64,000 bases of DNA, taken from positions 94,400,557 through 94,464,556 of the forward strand of contig OY986438.1 of NCBI GenBank assembly GCA_963920525.1, in the 5' to 3' direction. Below the pieces are notes generated by a model. It ran no database searches, had not been told where the DNA came from, and saw only the letters and a list, made by a program, of their open reading frames with translations. The number at the start of each line of letters is the position of its first letter. Position 1 is the first letter of the stretch. The position numbers and the translations under genes were made by a program. The stretch comes from Dichetophora obliterata. Its lineage: Eukaryota; Arthropoda; Insecta; Diptera; Sciomyzidae. Below are positions 33,898-45,365 of the stretch, piece after piece.

Positions 33898-36212
33898 TAC
33901 AGTGAAACCCGCTTAAGTACCTCCCCTCTTAAGTACCTTACCCGCTTTAGTACCCAACATTTTTGGACACTAAACATTTTTCATGAAAATTGATGTATGT
34001 TTACTCTCTTAAGTACCTCCCCGCTTAACTATCCAACCCGCTTGAGTACCTCCAATTTTCATACTTTAATTATCATTTTACCTACAATTTTCCCCTCATA
34101 AGTACCTTTCAAATATTTTTTTATGACAACGCTACACAATCGATATTTTCATAACATTCACTAAATAATCGAACATCGCTAACTGAAACTAATAACTAAA
34201 GAAAGAAAAGAAAACTTACGCTAACTTAAAGAAAATAAAAATGCCTGGCAAAGGGCGAAAAATCACTAGTCTTACTTTAAAAAAGAAAGTGCAAATAATT
34301 AACTTAGTAGATCACAATAAAAAGTCAAAAAATGAAATTGCGCGATATTTTAAGTGTGATATTTCTACAATAAATAGAATTTTAAGAAATCGCGAAAAAG
34401 TGGAGAAAGACGCTAATGCAACATGCTTAAAACGAAAGCGCCTTCGTGGAAGCCCAAATGAGGAAATTGAAAAGACGCTTTCCCAGTGGTTTGATCAAAT
34501 GAGGGCCGTAAATGCAGTGCTATCAGATGCTCACATTATGCTAAAAGCGAGAGAGTTCGCAAGCAAATTGCACTGCAACTTTCATCCTACGAATGGCTGG
34601 TTATGGCGTTAGAAGCGTAGGGAAAGTATCAAATTCACAAAAATAACTGGAGAGGCAGCTGATGCTGACATCGAGATGGCAGATATGTATAGGCATCAAG
34701 TGTTGCAGAATTTGTTAAAGAATTACGAGCCTTGTAATATTTTTAATGCGGATGAAAGTGGTTTATTTTATAAAGCATTACCCAACGGCACATTAGCAAG
34801 GAGGGGCACTACAGTGACAGGTGGAAAAGGTCAAAAAGCGCGACTGACTCTTCTGTTCTTGTGTAATGCAGACGGAACAGACAAAAAAATATTTGCAATT
34901 GGAAAATCCAAGAATCCCAGATGCTTTAAAGGAAAAACCACTCCGTTGCCTTACTATTTTCAGAGTAAAGCTTGGATGGTTGGTTCGCTTTGGTCAAGTA
35001 TTTTGAAAGAGTTTGATCAGAACATGGTAAAGCAAAATAGAAAAGTTTTGCTTTTTGTTGATAATGCTCCTTGTCATAAGGTGGCCGATTTGAACCTCGA
35101 AAATGTCAAAATTGAGTTTCTTCCACCAAATACAACGTCAATAATGCAGCCACTTGATCAGGGAATCATACATTCCTTTAAAGTCTACTACAGACAAATA
35201 ATAGTCAGAAAACAGCTGCTTGCAATTGAGAAAGGTTTATCAAACAAAGAGTTTTTGAAATCTATTTCAATTTTGGATGCGCTGACTTTTGCAAAGCGAG
35301 CATGGTGGCTTGTAAAAAACGAATCTATTGAAAATTGCTTCCGGAAGGTATGTTTACACTTTATCTGTTAAATATTCTTTTTTTTTATAAGTTTATTGTT
35401 CTTGCAGGCAGGGTTCGCTTCTGAAAATACTTTGCTTGGTTGCGTTGAGGAATTAGTAGAGGTTCCAATTAATACTACAGATTTTGAAGAGTTTGTAAAT
35501 TGCGATAAAGATGCTCAATGTTTTGGGATTCTGACTGACGACAAAATTGTGGCATCCGTATAAGAAGATCATGTCGAAGAATTGCTATCAGAAGAAATTT
35601 CTGATGATGAAAGCATTGCTTCTTTTATTGTTCCTACTTCAACGGAGGCATTAAAAGCACTTACTACATTGAGAAAATTCATGGAATTTTATAATCTCGG
35701 TATCGATGATATCGAATTGTTAGAAGAAAAGATATTTAAAAATCAGTTTAAAAACATTCATCAAAAGAAAATTACTGACTTTGTCATTTTATAAATACTT
35801 AATCTCAAACAAAATTAAAAACATACTTATTATTGTTTGTTTATTTATTTTTTTATTAAAAGTTTATTTTAAAAAAGTCTTTACAATACACAAAGAAGTG
35901 CGTATTTACCTTATGTTCCTTTTTAAAAAATTGAATTCTTAAATTAAATGATCTCATAATTACAAATTTACGAAATGTTTTTTTAATATAGATATTTTTT
36001 TGTATTTTTAAACAAAAGCACATATTTTTATTCGTTTTAAACGGTTAACTAGCCCATATGTATAGTCAAATGTTAAATATACCAAGTTTAAGCGGACCCG
36101 CTTAAGAACCCAGCTCGAGGTACTTAAGCGGGTTCGTTTAAGTACCCAACCCGCTTAAGAACCTCAAAATGCTGACAATTTTGGGTGAGGTACTTAAGCG
36201 GGTTTTACTGTA
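33898..36212 (+). mobile_element. Tigger/pogo element 1
   Basis: The element proper is 33900-36210 (2311 bp), with TA on both sides. Terminal repeats read cagtgaaacccgcttaagta and, inverted from the right, cagtaaaacccgcttaagta. The sub-terminal regions carry many copies of cccgcttaagtacc and its inverse, likely transposase-binding sites. The last 336 bp are also present in the downstream tandem duplicate. Confidence 0.93.
34241..35794 (+). pseudogene. Tigger transposase with two premature stops
   Basis: About 497 codons in two exons: 34241-35347, intron 35348-35407 (gtatgt...cttgcag, 60 bp), 35408-35794. The N-terminus has a CENP-B/psq-type helix-turn-helix (LTLKKKVQIINLVDHNKKSK...ISTINRIL), then a second DNA-binding segment ending NGWLWR. 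The DDE_1 domain shows NADESGLF, VDNAPCH and MQPLDQGII, giving an intact Asp-Asp-Asp set. An in-frame TAG follows NGWLWR (34610-34612) and a TAA follows DDKIVASV (about 35561). No frameshift is needed otherwise, so decay is recent. Splicing joins NCFRK to AGFASENTL, the conserved FRKAGF context. Confidence 0.9.
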
Positions 36213-37146
36213 TAAAAATGTTTGTAATTTTATTTGACAAACTGAAAAGAACGCTAAATTGTGAGCTTTGTTTATTTTTTGTGCAATTGGTATGAATTAA
36301 TAGATATGAAGTGGAAAGCCATATGGTAAGTGGGCTCTTTGAATCATGAGATGAGTTTTAAATATTAAGAAAATGTCAAAAATAAATTTCGGAGATTGTA
36401 AATAAATTCATTTATTGACTTCAGTCTATACCAGTTCGCATTCTTAATGCTTAGCCAATCGTCGCCATGGACACTGGCATTGAAATGACCGGCAACAGCA
36501 CCTACAACACAGTCAGTGTGTCATTCTCTGTCCGTCTTTCATTCACCGCGTATTCAGACAGCTAGCTAGACAACCGGCAATCAAGACGACAGCCGTTTGC
36601 GTCACGTGCATAATTATAAACTTATGTCTTGGTAGTGAGTCTATCGCTAGTGTATATCGCAAATGTGCTCTCACATAATTAATTGCTTAAGCCATTAAAG
36701 GCAAACTCAATGAAAGTCCCTGTATATATGACAGACTTGAATTTTTTTTAATAAAACAAAAACACAAAAAATTGGAAACTGTTTTTATAAATTTTTTTAT
36801 AAAAATAATTAAACGACCTTGGACCTTTTTGTGTCGATCGCGTGCAAATGTTATCAGAAATAAAAAGTTTATTTCTTCATTTAAGTAAACATCTTTCATA
36901 TTAATACAGCAAGTAGCAACAATTTAGTTAATGTTTTCAATGCTAAACAATTGTGCAATTTTTTTTTAGTTAGTTTTTGTGCCTATACACATGATATTGT
37001 GTATTGCTAAGTTTGCACAGTTGTTTCTAAAAATTCCTTAAATTAAATTTATCATAAAATTTTTTCATATAAATTTTAGAGAAAGTAATTGGAATGAACC
37101 AATGCTTTTGTACTATTTACGAGTGAAAAATACTATTAGTGGAAAC

Positions 37147-37460
37147 AATTCATTCGTAGGCTGACCGTACGAATTATTAGTAGAATGTACGAATTATTAG
37201 TAGAGTTTATAAAATTGAAAACCGAAATCGTTCAGCCTTGTTTGTAGAACATCTACAGAACATAAGGAACTGTATGATTGTCAAGTGACTGTACCCTACT
37301 AGTAGAGTGCGTGGCCGTAAACTAAAGAGCCGAGGTTCAAACCCCAGCTCAGACAGAATTTTGTTTTTGGTTTGTTTTTGGAATAAAATATTCGCAATAT
37401 GTACTAATATACGTCGATTCTACGAATCCTATTCGTGGCTGAAAACTACGAATAAAATTC
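37147..37460 (+). repeat. dispersed repeat with tRNA-like core (copy 2)
   Basis: Homologous to the minus-strand repeat at 20955-21300. Its centre (about 37290-37355) has an A-box-like tagtagagtgcg and a B-box-like gaggttcaaacccc about 40 bp apart, as in tRNA-derived pol III promoters. The outer parts carry attcgtag-type words in inverted orientation. It is duplicated with the tandem unit at 39012-39325. Confidence 0.6.
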
Positions 37461-39011
37461 CTAGAATGGATGCAGTTATTAGCAATATTTACACACAAAT
37501 ATTTTTGTTAGTAAAATTTCTTTTAGTTCTTACAATTTTATTCTAATGTCCTTAGCTGGGCTAGGATTTCGACGACATGTCATATTTTTTCTGCTGCTTC
37601 TAAGACATTTTCTGGTTATTTAGAACGTCCATTTATGTTTCCTAAATTCCAATTATGAAAAGTTTTTAGGTCATTTTTCATCGGTTTTAGTTTTCAGGTC
37701 ATTTTTACTAGATTTTTAAGTTATTGTTTTACAATACAGAAGTCTTTACAATACACAAAGAAGTGCGTATTTACCTTATGTTCCTTTTTAAAAAATTGAA
37801 TTCTTAAATTAAATGATCTCATAATTACAAATTTACGAAATGTTTTTTTAATATAGATATTTTTTTGTATTTTTAAACAAAAGCACATATTTTTATTCGT
37901 TTTAAACGGTTAACTAGCCCATATGTATAGTCAAATGTTAAATATACCAAGTTTAAGCGGACCCGCTTAAGAACCCAGCTCGAGGTACTTAAGCGGGTTC
38001 GTTTAAGTACCCAACCCGCTTAAGAACCTCAAAATGCTGACAATTTTGGGTGAGGTACTTAAGCGGGTTTTACTGTATAAAAATGTTTGTAATTTTATTT
38101 GACAAACTGAAAAGAACGCTAAATTGTGAGCTTTGTTTATTTTTTGTGCAATTGGTATGAATTAATAGATATGAAGTGGAAAGCCATATGGTAAGTGGGC
38201 TCTTTGAATCATGAGATGAGTTTTAAATATTAAGAAAATGTCAAAAATAAATTTCGGAGATTGTAAATAAATTCATTTATTGACTTCAGTCTATACCAGT
38301 TCGCATTCTTAATGCTTAGCCAATCGTCGCCATGGACACTGGCATTGAAATGACCGGCAACAGCACCTACAACACAGTCAGTGTGTCATTCTCTGTCCGT
38401 CTTTCATTCACCGCGTATTCAGACAGCTAGCTAGACAACCGGCAATCAAGACGACAGCCGTTTGCGTCACGTGCATAATTATAAACTTATGTCTTGGTAG
38501 TGAGTCTATCGCTAGTGTATATCGCAAATGTGCTCTCACATAATTAATTGCTTAAGCCATTAAAGGCAAACTCAATGAAAGTCCCTGTATATATGACAGA
38601 CTTGAATTTTTTTTAATAAAACAAAAACACAAAAAATTGGAAACTGTTTTTATAAATTTTTTTATAAAAATAATTAAACGACCTTGGACCTTTTTGTGTC
38701 GATCGCGTGCAAATGTTATCAGAAATAAAAAGTTTATTTCTTCATTTAAGTAAACATCTTTCATATTAATACAGCAAGTAGCAACAATTTAGTTAATGTT
38801 TTCAATGCTAAACAATTGTGCAATTTTTTTTTAGTTAGTTTTTGTGCCTATACACATGATATTGTGTATTGCTAAGTTTGCACAGTTGTTTCTAAAAATT
38901 CCTTAAATTAAATTTATCATAAAATTTTTTCATATAAATTTTAGAGAAAGTAATTGGAATGAACCAATGCTTTTGTACTATTTACGAGTGAAAAATACTA
39001 TTAGTGGAAAC

Positions 39012-39325
39012 AATTCATTCGTAGGCTGACCGTACGAATTATTAGTAGAATGTACGAATTATTAGTAGAGTTTATAAAATTGAAAACCGAAATCGTTCAG
39101 CCTTGTTTGTAGAACATCTACAGAACATAAGGAACTGTATGATTGTCAAGTGACTGTACCCTACTAGTAGAGTGCGTGGCCGTAAACTAAAGAGCCGAGG
39201 TTCAAACCCCAGCTCAGACAGAATTTTGTTTTTGGTTTGTTTTTGGAATAAAATATTCGCAATATGTACTAATATACGTCGATTCTACGAATCCTATTCG
39301 TGGCTGAAAACTACGAATAAAATTC
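39012..39325 (+). repeat. dispersed repeat with tRNA-like core (duplicate)
   Basis: Identical to 37147-37460, present because it lies inside the 1865-bp tandem duplication rather than by a separate insertion. Confidence 0.6.
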
Positions 39326-39595
39326 CTAGAATGGATGCAGTTATTAGCAATATTTACACACAAATATTTTTGTTAGTAAAATTTCTTTTAGTTCTTACAA
39401 TTTTATTCTAATGTCCTTAGCTGGGCTAGGATTTCGACGACATGTCATATTTTTTCTGCTGCTTCTAAGACATTTTCTGGTTATTTAGAACGTCCATTTA
39501 TGTTTCCTAAATTCCAATTATGAAAAGTTTTTAGGTCATTTTTCATCGGTTTTAGTTTTCAGGTCATTTTTACTAGATTTTTAAGTTATTGTTTT

Positions 39596-41678
39596 GTCAT
39601 CGTTTGATATTTTTAATTTTTAGAGCATTTCTCGGTTTTTAAGGTAATTTAAGTGTAACTTGAACAGAATTGTTTTTTCAATTTTTTTCGTACCTTCCAA
39701 TCCTAAAACAACCAACGTTTAAAAAACAACATTTAAAATTAGGGGTAATTTTGGAGCAACTACTACTATAGAGTAACTACCACGCAAACAAAAGGACAGA
39801 CATTTCTAAAATGCTTACTGTAACTTACTATAATTTTATTCTATTTTCACGATTGTAGAATTTAGATCATTCGGATAACGAATATCAACAGAGCGTCTAC
39901 CAATAAAAATCGACAAACGCCCCACTAACGTCAATGATTCCAGAAGGAAGTGGATGTTATCTGATTTAATTTTTGATTTCCAACGTAAATTCACTGAACA
40001 ATAATCCAACTCTTTTAAAAATCTATAATGCCATCGGAGAATGTAGCGCTCGCTTAAATTATTTATGTTTATTTCATGTGACGTTTTGTTTTGACGACTA
40101 CAGTGCTGCCATATATGCAAGTTTTTAATGTCGATCGGTTGGTTAAAAATTTTTATATAATTCCATAAGTTTATACAGACATTCATATTTACATGTTGAA
40201 ATATCATATGCAAATACGTTTGAATGTCTCTTTGTATATATGTTACCGGTACCTCTATCGGACTTTAGTGTTACATACATATAGATAAACTTGCACTTTG
40301 TTTTGTGTTGTGTACTTCAACATTTGCGACATATGTTTTGCACATGTGCGTTTACGTGTGTTTGTTTGTGTTGAAGTTCACTCTCATTAGTGTTATGTTT
40401 TATTATTTTTACATTTGCTCTGTTTTGAGCCGTATTTAAACGTGGTTTTAAGCTAATTCAGTTTTTAGATGTGGTTTGAGCGGTGTTCATCGTTTGCTAT
40501 TTTTTATTATTTTCGTTTTGTTTGAAATTGTGTTTTTTTTTCTGTATTTTAATTAAAAAATGAATGACAAATTGTTACAATGTTATTATTATTGTTGTTT
40601 TTGCTATTTCATGTTAATTTTTTTGTGATGCAAGTGATTTCCGCAGTTATCCGTCCCTGTGATTCAATCAAGTTGTGTTTGCAACGTGTAAAAACAGGTT
40701 TCAATCAACCTATTTCATTTATAAATACTTAAAAATAATTTTTTAAAGCATCGGTTATTTGAGGTAAACAAAAGCTTATCGCTGTCAAATTCTTATCAGC
40801 TGCATTATTTGTCTATCTGGCAAATGTAGGTTTTTGGTGCGTGAAACAAAAAAGAAAAACTCAGTTATCAAATAAAGAAGTTAATGTCTTGAGCAGTTAG
40901 TAAAAGAAAAATATACAAACATATATAGTATATAATTATGTGCGCCTATTTTATCATTCGCTGTCATTTTGGATACCAAAACGTTATTTAATAAATATAT
41001 ACAAATAAAAATGTCTTATCAGCAAATTGTACGAATAACAACTATTGACAAGTAAATGCCAAACACACCATCAACAACACGGTATCGAAATGTTTGCATT
41101 CAGTGCGGCTTGAAACGGTTTAAAGTGCAGTCGGTGCAGATTAATAAAATTTTTAAAGCGATAACAGAAAGGATTCTAGTTAAAAAAAGACACAATTGTC
41201 ACATTGAATAAAGCTTTACGCCTCTCAATATTATGTGTTGCATACATAAGTTTGAATATGTTGCTTTTCCGTAAAGATTCAAATAAAAAATAAGATTAAA
41301 CTTGTAAAATGTATAAAGGAAATATGCGCCTAATAAATATTAAACAATTTTTAAAGAAATAACAAAGAGTGTTGTCGAAATATTTTATGAAGAAAAGCTT
41401 GGTTTAAGAAATCCAAGAATACAAATAAATAATATAAGTCTTACATACTGCTATCCGAATCGAAAATTTATCTATCCACCTTGTCAAAAATCCATCAAGT
41501 TGCTTTTTCATACCCTAGTGAGCAGTCTGTGCAAAATAGTACCGCTAATAATATGCACGAGACGGTGCCAACACTTATAAGAAAAATACCAATGCATCAG
41601 TGTCGTGAGCGACATCTAGCAATACGACGTAAAAAGTCGCAGCCACCCAACGACATTGAGTAAGAAATTTTTTATACA
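39596..41678. other. unique-looking sequence with one 125-codon frame and a promoter-like site
   Basis: The minus-strand frame 40213-39836 (MHMIFQHVNMN... with KELDYCSVNLRWKSK) shows no family motif I recognise and may be chance. TG-rich words (acatgtgcgtttacgtgtgtttg) occur near 40345. No terminal repeats were found, so this may be genuine host non-coding DNA. Confidence 0.35.
41100..41133 (+). promoter_or_regulatory. candidate Inr + DPE core promoter
   Basis: tTCAGTg at 41100-41104 fits the arthropod initiator, with A+1 at 41102. AGTCG at 41129-41133 falls exactly at +28 to +32 and fits the Drosophila DPE consensus RGWYV. No TATA box is evident at -30. The downstream exon and splice donor are not clear. 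Motifs this short can occur by chance. Confidence 0.3.
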
Positions 41679-41827
41679 CTAAGGTTGCGGACAGAGTGAA
41701 TGCCGATTCCGACAGAAACGAGACAGAAATAAAGCCACACTGGCTTTTATCTCGCTTGTTCATACAGTTAACCTGCGTCTGTCTGCCTGCCTGTCTGAAT
41801 CGTCGTGCACTCTGTTTGCAACCTAAG
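41679..41827. mobile_element. ~149-bp inverted-repeat MITE
   Basis: ctaaggttgcggacagagtg at the left is inverted at the right as cttaggttgcaaacagagtg. Inner arms (gattc.gacag...gacagac) also pair. A clear target duplication was not resolved. Confidence 0.7.
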
Positions 41828-42177
41828 CCTTACCTTCTTTCAGTATACTACAGTGCGTATCGTATTTAATATCATAGTTACAAAATTGGTCAAAGCAACT
41901 CTTACGCTTTTAATTTTTTTAAAAACAAAAGTTTACTATAAAAAGTTAAAAGTTTAAAATAACAAAAACAGGGTAACTTTTTAAATATTCCTAAACTCAA
42001 AATAAGTAAATATAAAAATTACAAAACGAAACTACAATAATTCCTGCAAACAGCGAATCGCTTGAAAGATGACACAATCGCCGGCGAACTCATTTGGGAG
42101 TAATGCGGGTATCGCCGACTGAAGGTTAGCAGCTGAGACCATAAAAGCTATTCGCCGGAGAGATTCGCAAACCAATC

Positions 42178-43030
42178 GTCTAAAGCATAGATCGGCACTC
42201 CATACCACAATTGTGGAAAACCAATTCACACAGACGCTTACGCTCTTTCGTATTTTGCGCTCTTTCGTTCAACCACACAGCGCAAAATATGTTATTTTGT
42301 TCATTCGCCTTTGAGCCACCGAAGTGAGAACATCGTGCGCAAAATGGAAGCTGAAAATATATGCGAAAAATTTTTCTTATTTAGGAATGCCTTTAATGAA
42401 ATGCAATGCTTAATTTGTTACACAGCATTCAAAAGTCCACGCGAAGACGCTTTTAAAAGGCATTATGAACATTCTCATAATGAATTAACTAAATTGAATA
42501 GAGTTGAAAAATATAGGATTTTTAGGGAAAAAAGAGATTCTGTGTTACAAAAATTCAAGTTATGGCTTTCTGATATGGAAGCAACAGATAATGAAATGAA
42601 CCATCTGGAAACCCAAAAGAAACTTAAAGTGACATTGTCAACCATAATATCTCTTCATATAGCAAAACATGGCAGACCTTTTACTGACGGAACTTTCTTA
42701 CAAACTGTTAGCTTTTTATCCTTCCACCTACTTTTGTGAACAAATTTTTTCCGACCTGAAATTCATATGCTGAAAGCAGCGAAATAGATTAACTAATTCT
42801 CCTCTAAAAAGCATTCTTTTAATAAGAAACTGCGATAACAAAATTAACATTTCTGAACTTATTAATAACATACCTTTGCCATAGTATGTTTGAAATAGTT
42901 TCATTAAATCACTTTTGTGTGCAAGTGTACAAATTTTAAAATCATATGCAGTATAAATTTTTTTCACTGCAGAATATTTGCTCTCACCAACACACACTCA
43001 GTTTGAGTTTTGCCGACCTCTGGTCTAAAG
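42178..43030 (+). mobile_element. hAT-A, truncated, 8-bp target duplication
   Basis: The element proper is 42186-43022 (837 bp). The ends are catagatcggcactcc and the inverse of cagaggtcggcaaaactc. gtctaaag is at 42178-42185 and again at 43023-43030. It retains only the 5' portion of a transposase gene. Confidence 0.85.
42311..42739 (+). pseudogene. N-terminal fragment of a GTF2I/ZBED-like hAT transposase
   Basis: The 142-codon frame begins MSHRSENIVRKMEAENICEK; a later Met at residue 12 is equally possible. Residues about 37-57 form a C2H2-like finger (CLICYTAFKSPREDAFKRHY...H). Residues 109-128 read STIISLHIAKHGRPFTDGTF, the family's conserved I.HIAK.GRPFTDG block that precedes the RNase H-like catalytic domain. 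The frame then ends in unrelated sequence and the catalytic and dimerisation domains are deleted. The full family is about 550-650 aa. It may still encode a DNA-binding fragment. Confidence 0.8.
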
Positions 43031-43762
43031 CAGCGCTGGGCGCCCCATAGCTCACTGAGCGCTCTCTGAGCGTAACTTTTCACATGTACACAAAACTCAC
43101 AACAGAAGAGAATATAACACCGCTAACGGTGATGCTGTGAAGACCTATGTCAGAAATTTTATGTACACTCTGAAAAAACCAACTTTTTGGTTTGTAGATT
43201 CATAATTCTTATGCATGTATTTTTTAGTTTTTTATTTAATTAATTTAATTCACACATATTGCCTATTAAGATTCATTGCATTAATTTTTTCATGTTATTT
43301 GTATTCATTAATTTTATTCATTTATGTTTTAACTTAATTTTTTGAGGTTTTGATTATAATTTTAATGATTCGTATATATTAGGATTTAATAATATTAAAA
43401 CAAAATCAAAACACCTAAAAAACAATGTTTGGCTCTGAATCGTAATGCGATTTTTTTCTGCAGAGAACCTTTTTTACGAAGCAGAAAGTGTAATTTGCCA
43501 CTGCAACCAAACTAATATAATTTATTTACTTAAAAAAATGCTGGAGCAATAATGATATAGAAGAAATAGTGAACAATACCAATGACTAAAAATAAAAATT
43601 AAACACATATTACAGTATGTGTGAAGGTATAAACATACAAACTTGCAAATCTAGATAATTGTGACAACTATTTCGCTCAGTGTGCGCTATTCGTGAGCGA
43701 ACCAATACTAACAAGACAAAATAAAATGTGTCTGTGTTAAAATGCCCAGCCCTGGTCCAAAG
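43023..43762. mobile_element. hAT-B MITE abutting hAT-A at the same target
   Basis: The element proper is 43031-43754 (724 bp). The ends are cagcgctgggcgcc and the inverse of cagggctgggcatt. Flanks gtctaaag (43023-43030) and gtccaaag (43755-43762) match at 7 of 8. It has no coding capacity. A sub-terminal segment recurs inverted at 27787-27832. Confidence 0.85.
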
Positions 43763-44275
43763 CGATTCGCTGGGAAAAGTCGCTAATGCCCTGGTTATGA
43801 GAAGCAAGCATGTTTGCTATTTAATTTTGTTCATTTTCTTCTCTGCTCAATATTTGTTTCATTGTTTCAAACATTGTTATGCTATGTTTGTTGAACAGTT
43901 GCATTTTCAGTTATAAAATGTAAAAATATACATAGAAACAACCCTTAATATTGTAGTATTTTGTATAAAAAAGGGGTATGGTCGAGGGGCCGCCATTAGG
44001 AACAAAGTTCCTTACACTTTTTCTTGAACTCGGAATGTAATTCATAACAAAATCTGTTTATATTTATTTATGCTATTATTTTTTATCTTATATGATTTTT
44101 TCAAAGCAAATCCTGTAAATGAACAATAAAATCATAAAGTTTAATTTAATATTTTAGGAAAAAAGACTTATTTATTGAAAATTAAAACGTAAAATTCTCA
44201 TGAGAGATGAAAATAGGCAGTTACCGTTGCTAGCGATGTTTGTTTTATGACGCCTTGTTAGACGTTGAGCATTAA
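43763..44275. other. AT-rich, nothing recognised
   Basis: The first ~50 bp (gcgattcgctgggaaaagtc...) is roughly the inverse of sequence just left of hAT-A (42110-42175), suggesting both hATs landed in an older inverted repeat. Otherwise no feature is seen. Confidence 0.4.
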
Positions 44276-44335
44276 TATGCCTATTGTGTATGGCAACTTT
44301 ACTCTCAGTTGAGTTGCGGTAGCCAAATTCTTATT

Positions 44336-45365
44336 ATCGATGGCAGTGAACTGCAAAACTCACTTTTTGCTTGATTTAATCATTCACTGAAATTCTTACT
44401 CAACTCAACTCACTCAACAAAGCTTAGCCTTGAATAAAATCAGCACAACGCTGGCGAACGCGTCCTTCGTGTCAGTTTGAGTTTGAGTTGATCGGCTGAT
44501 CTAATGACATGTTTGAGCGAACGAGTATTGGCGTCGTGAGCATGACGCTGCTGTAGGCTTCGTTCGTGTGAGTTCATCGACTGATCGAATTCACATGTCT
44601 GAGTGTTGGCGTTGAATAGTATGCGGAATTACAGTTATATGTTGCATGCATATGTGTTTCGTAAATGAGAAATTAAAGAAATAGATAAATGTAGTTGCTT
44701 TAAAAATGTCAAACGACGAAGTTCTTGTGTTGGAATTAATTTCAAAAAGTGTTTACACATTGTCGCCACGATGCAAGGGGAGAAGTATAATATGGAGCAT
44801 ATTATCTGAAGTAATTAAGGAGGATGGAGTTATTTTGGAGGGATTTTTATACTGCCGAACATGTTCAAAGCTTCTCAAATATTCACCAAAGCATTCATCT
44901 AACTTAAGCCGTCATAAGTGCTGTCAATTACTTAAGGCGTCGAAGTTTCTCAAAAGTGTTTCATCGGAAGATAAAAAATCCGCCATCGACACCTGTGTAA
45001 CATGGATTACTGAGGATTGCCAACCATTTTCAGCTATCACTGGTTCTGGCTTTGTAAAACTCATACGAGCTGATTTTTTCTCTTTGCATTTCATTCCTGA
45101 TGAAAATAATCGTTGTTGAGCCGAACGAACAAACATCCGAAATATATCGCTACGAAGACGACATAAATCGATGTGTTCGTATGAAGACGACCGATGATTA
45201 AAATCTTAGAGCCAACACGAAGCACATGGTTTGATTAAATTAAACTCAACAGCGAATATGTGCATTCGAGCAAGTTTGATCGCTTGAACGAAGAGGAATG
45301 GTTTTTACAGTGTTGATTACGTGTTGAATAATTTAATGTGAGTTTTGCAGTTCTCTGATCGATGG
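44336..45365 (+). mobile_element. hobo/Hermes-like hAT, internally deleted
   Basis: The element proper is 44344-45357 (1014 bp). The ends are cagtgaactgcaaaactcac and the inverse of cagagaactgcaaaactcac (19 of 20 match). atcgatgg at 44336-44343 and 45358-45365 is a perfect 8-bp target duplication. It retains only the first part of the transposase. Confidence 0.95.
44706..45119 (+). pseudogene. hAT transposase N-terminus with BED-type zinc finger
   Basis: The 137-codon uninterrupted frame starts MSNDEVLVLELISKSVYTLS. Residues about 46-75 hold a BED-like finger: YCRTCSKLLKYSPKHSSNLS then RHKCC. Residues about 97-123 read CVTWITEDCQPFSAITGSGF then VKLIRA, the conserved block before the insertion domain in Hermes/hobo-type transposases (typically around 600 aa). 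The frame ends at a stop soon after, and the RNase H-like domain, W residue and dimerisation helix are missing. The preserved frame could yield a DNA-binding repressor-like fragment; this is inference. Confidence 0.85.

Larger units (their letters stand above)
35875..39595. repeat. 1.86-kb tandem duplication (1865-bp period)
   Basis: 35875-37730 is repeated at 37740-39595 with no difference noticed by eye. The 9-bp junction filler acaatacag (37731-37739) resembles the acaatacac at the start of the unit. The unit contains the 3' end of Tigger 1 (35875-36210), about 0.9 kb of unrecognised flank, the B-box-bearing repeat and about 0.27 kb more. The 70- and 79-codon frames inside occur twice for this reason and look non-coding. 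Confidence 0.95.

Noticed and set aside
36687..39411. Pairs of identical 70- and 79-codon frames that might suggest a conserved gene family
   Set aside because: They are identical only because of the 1865-bp tandem duplication; the sequences show no domain.
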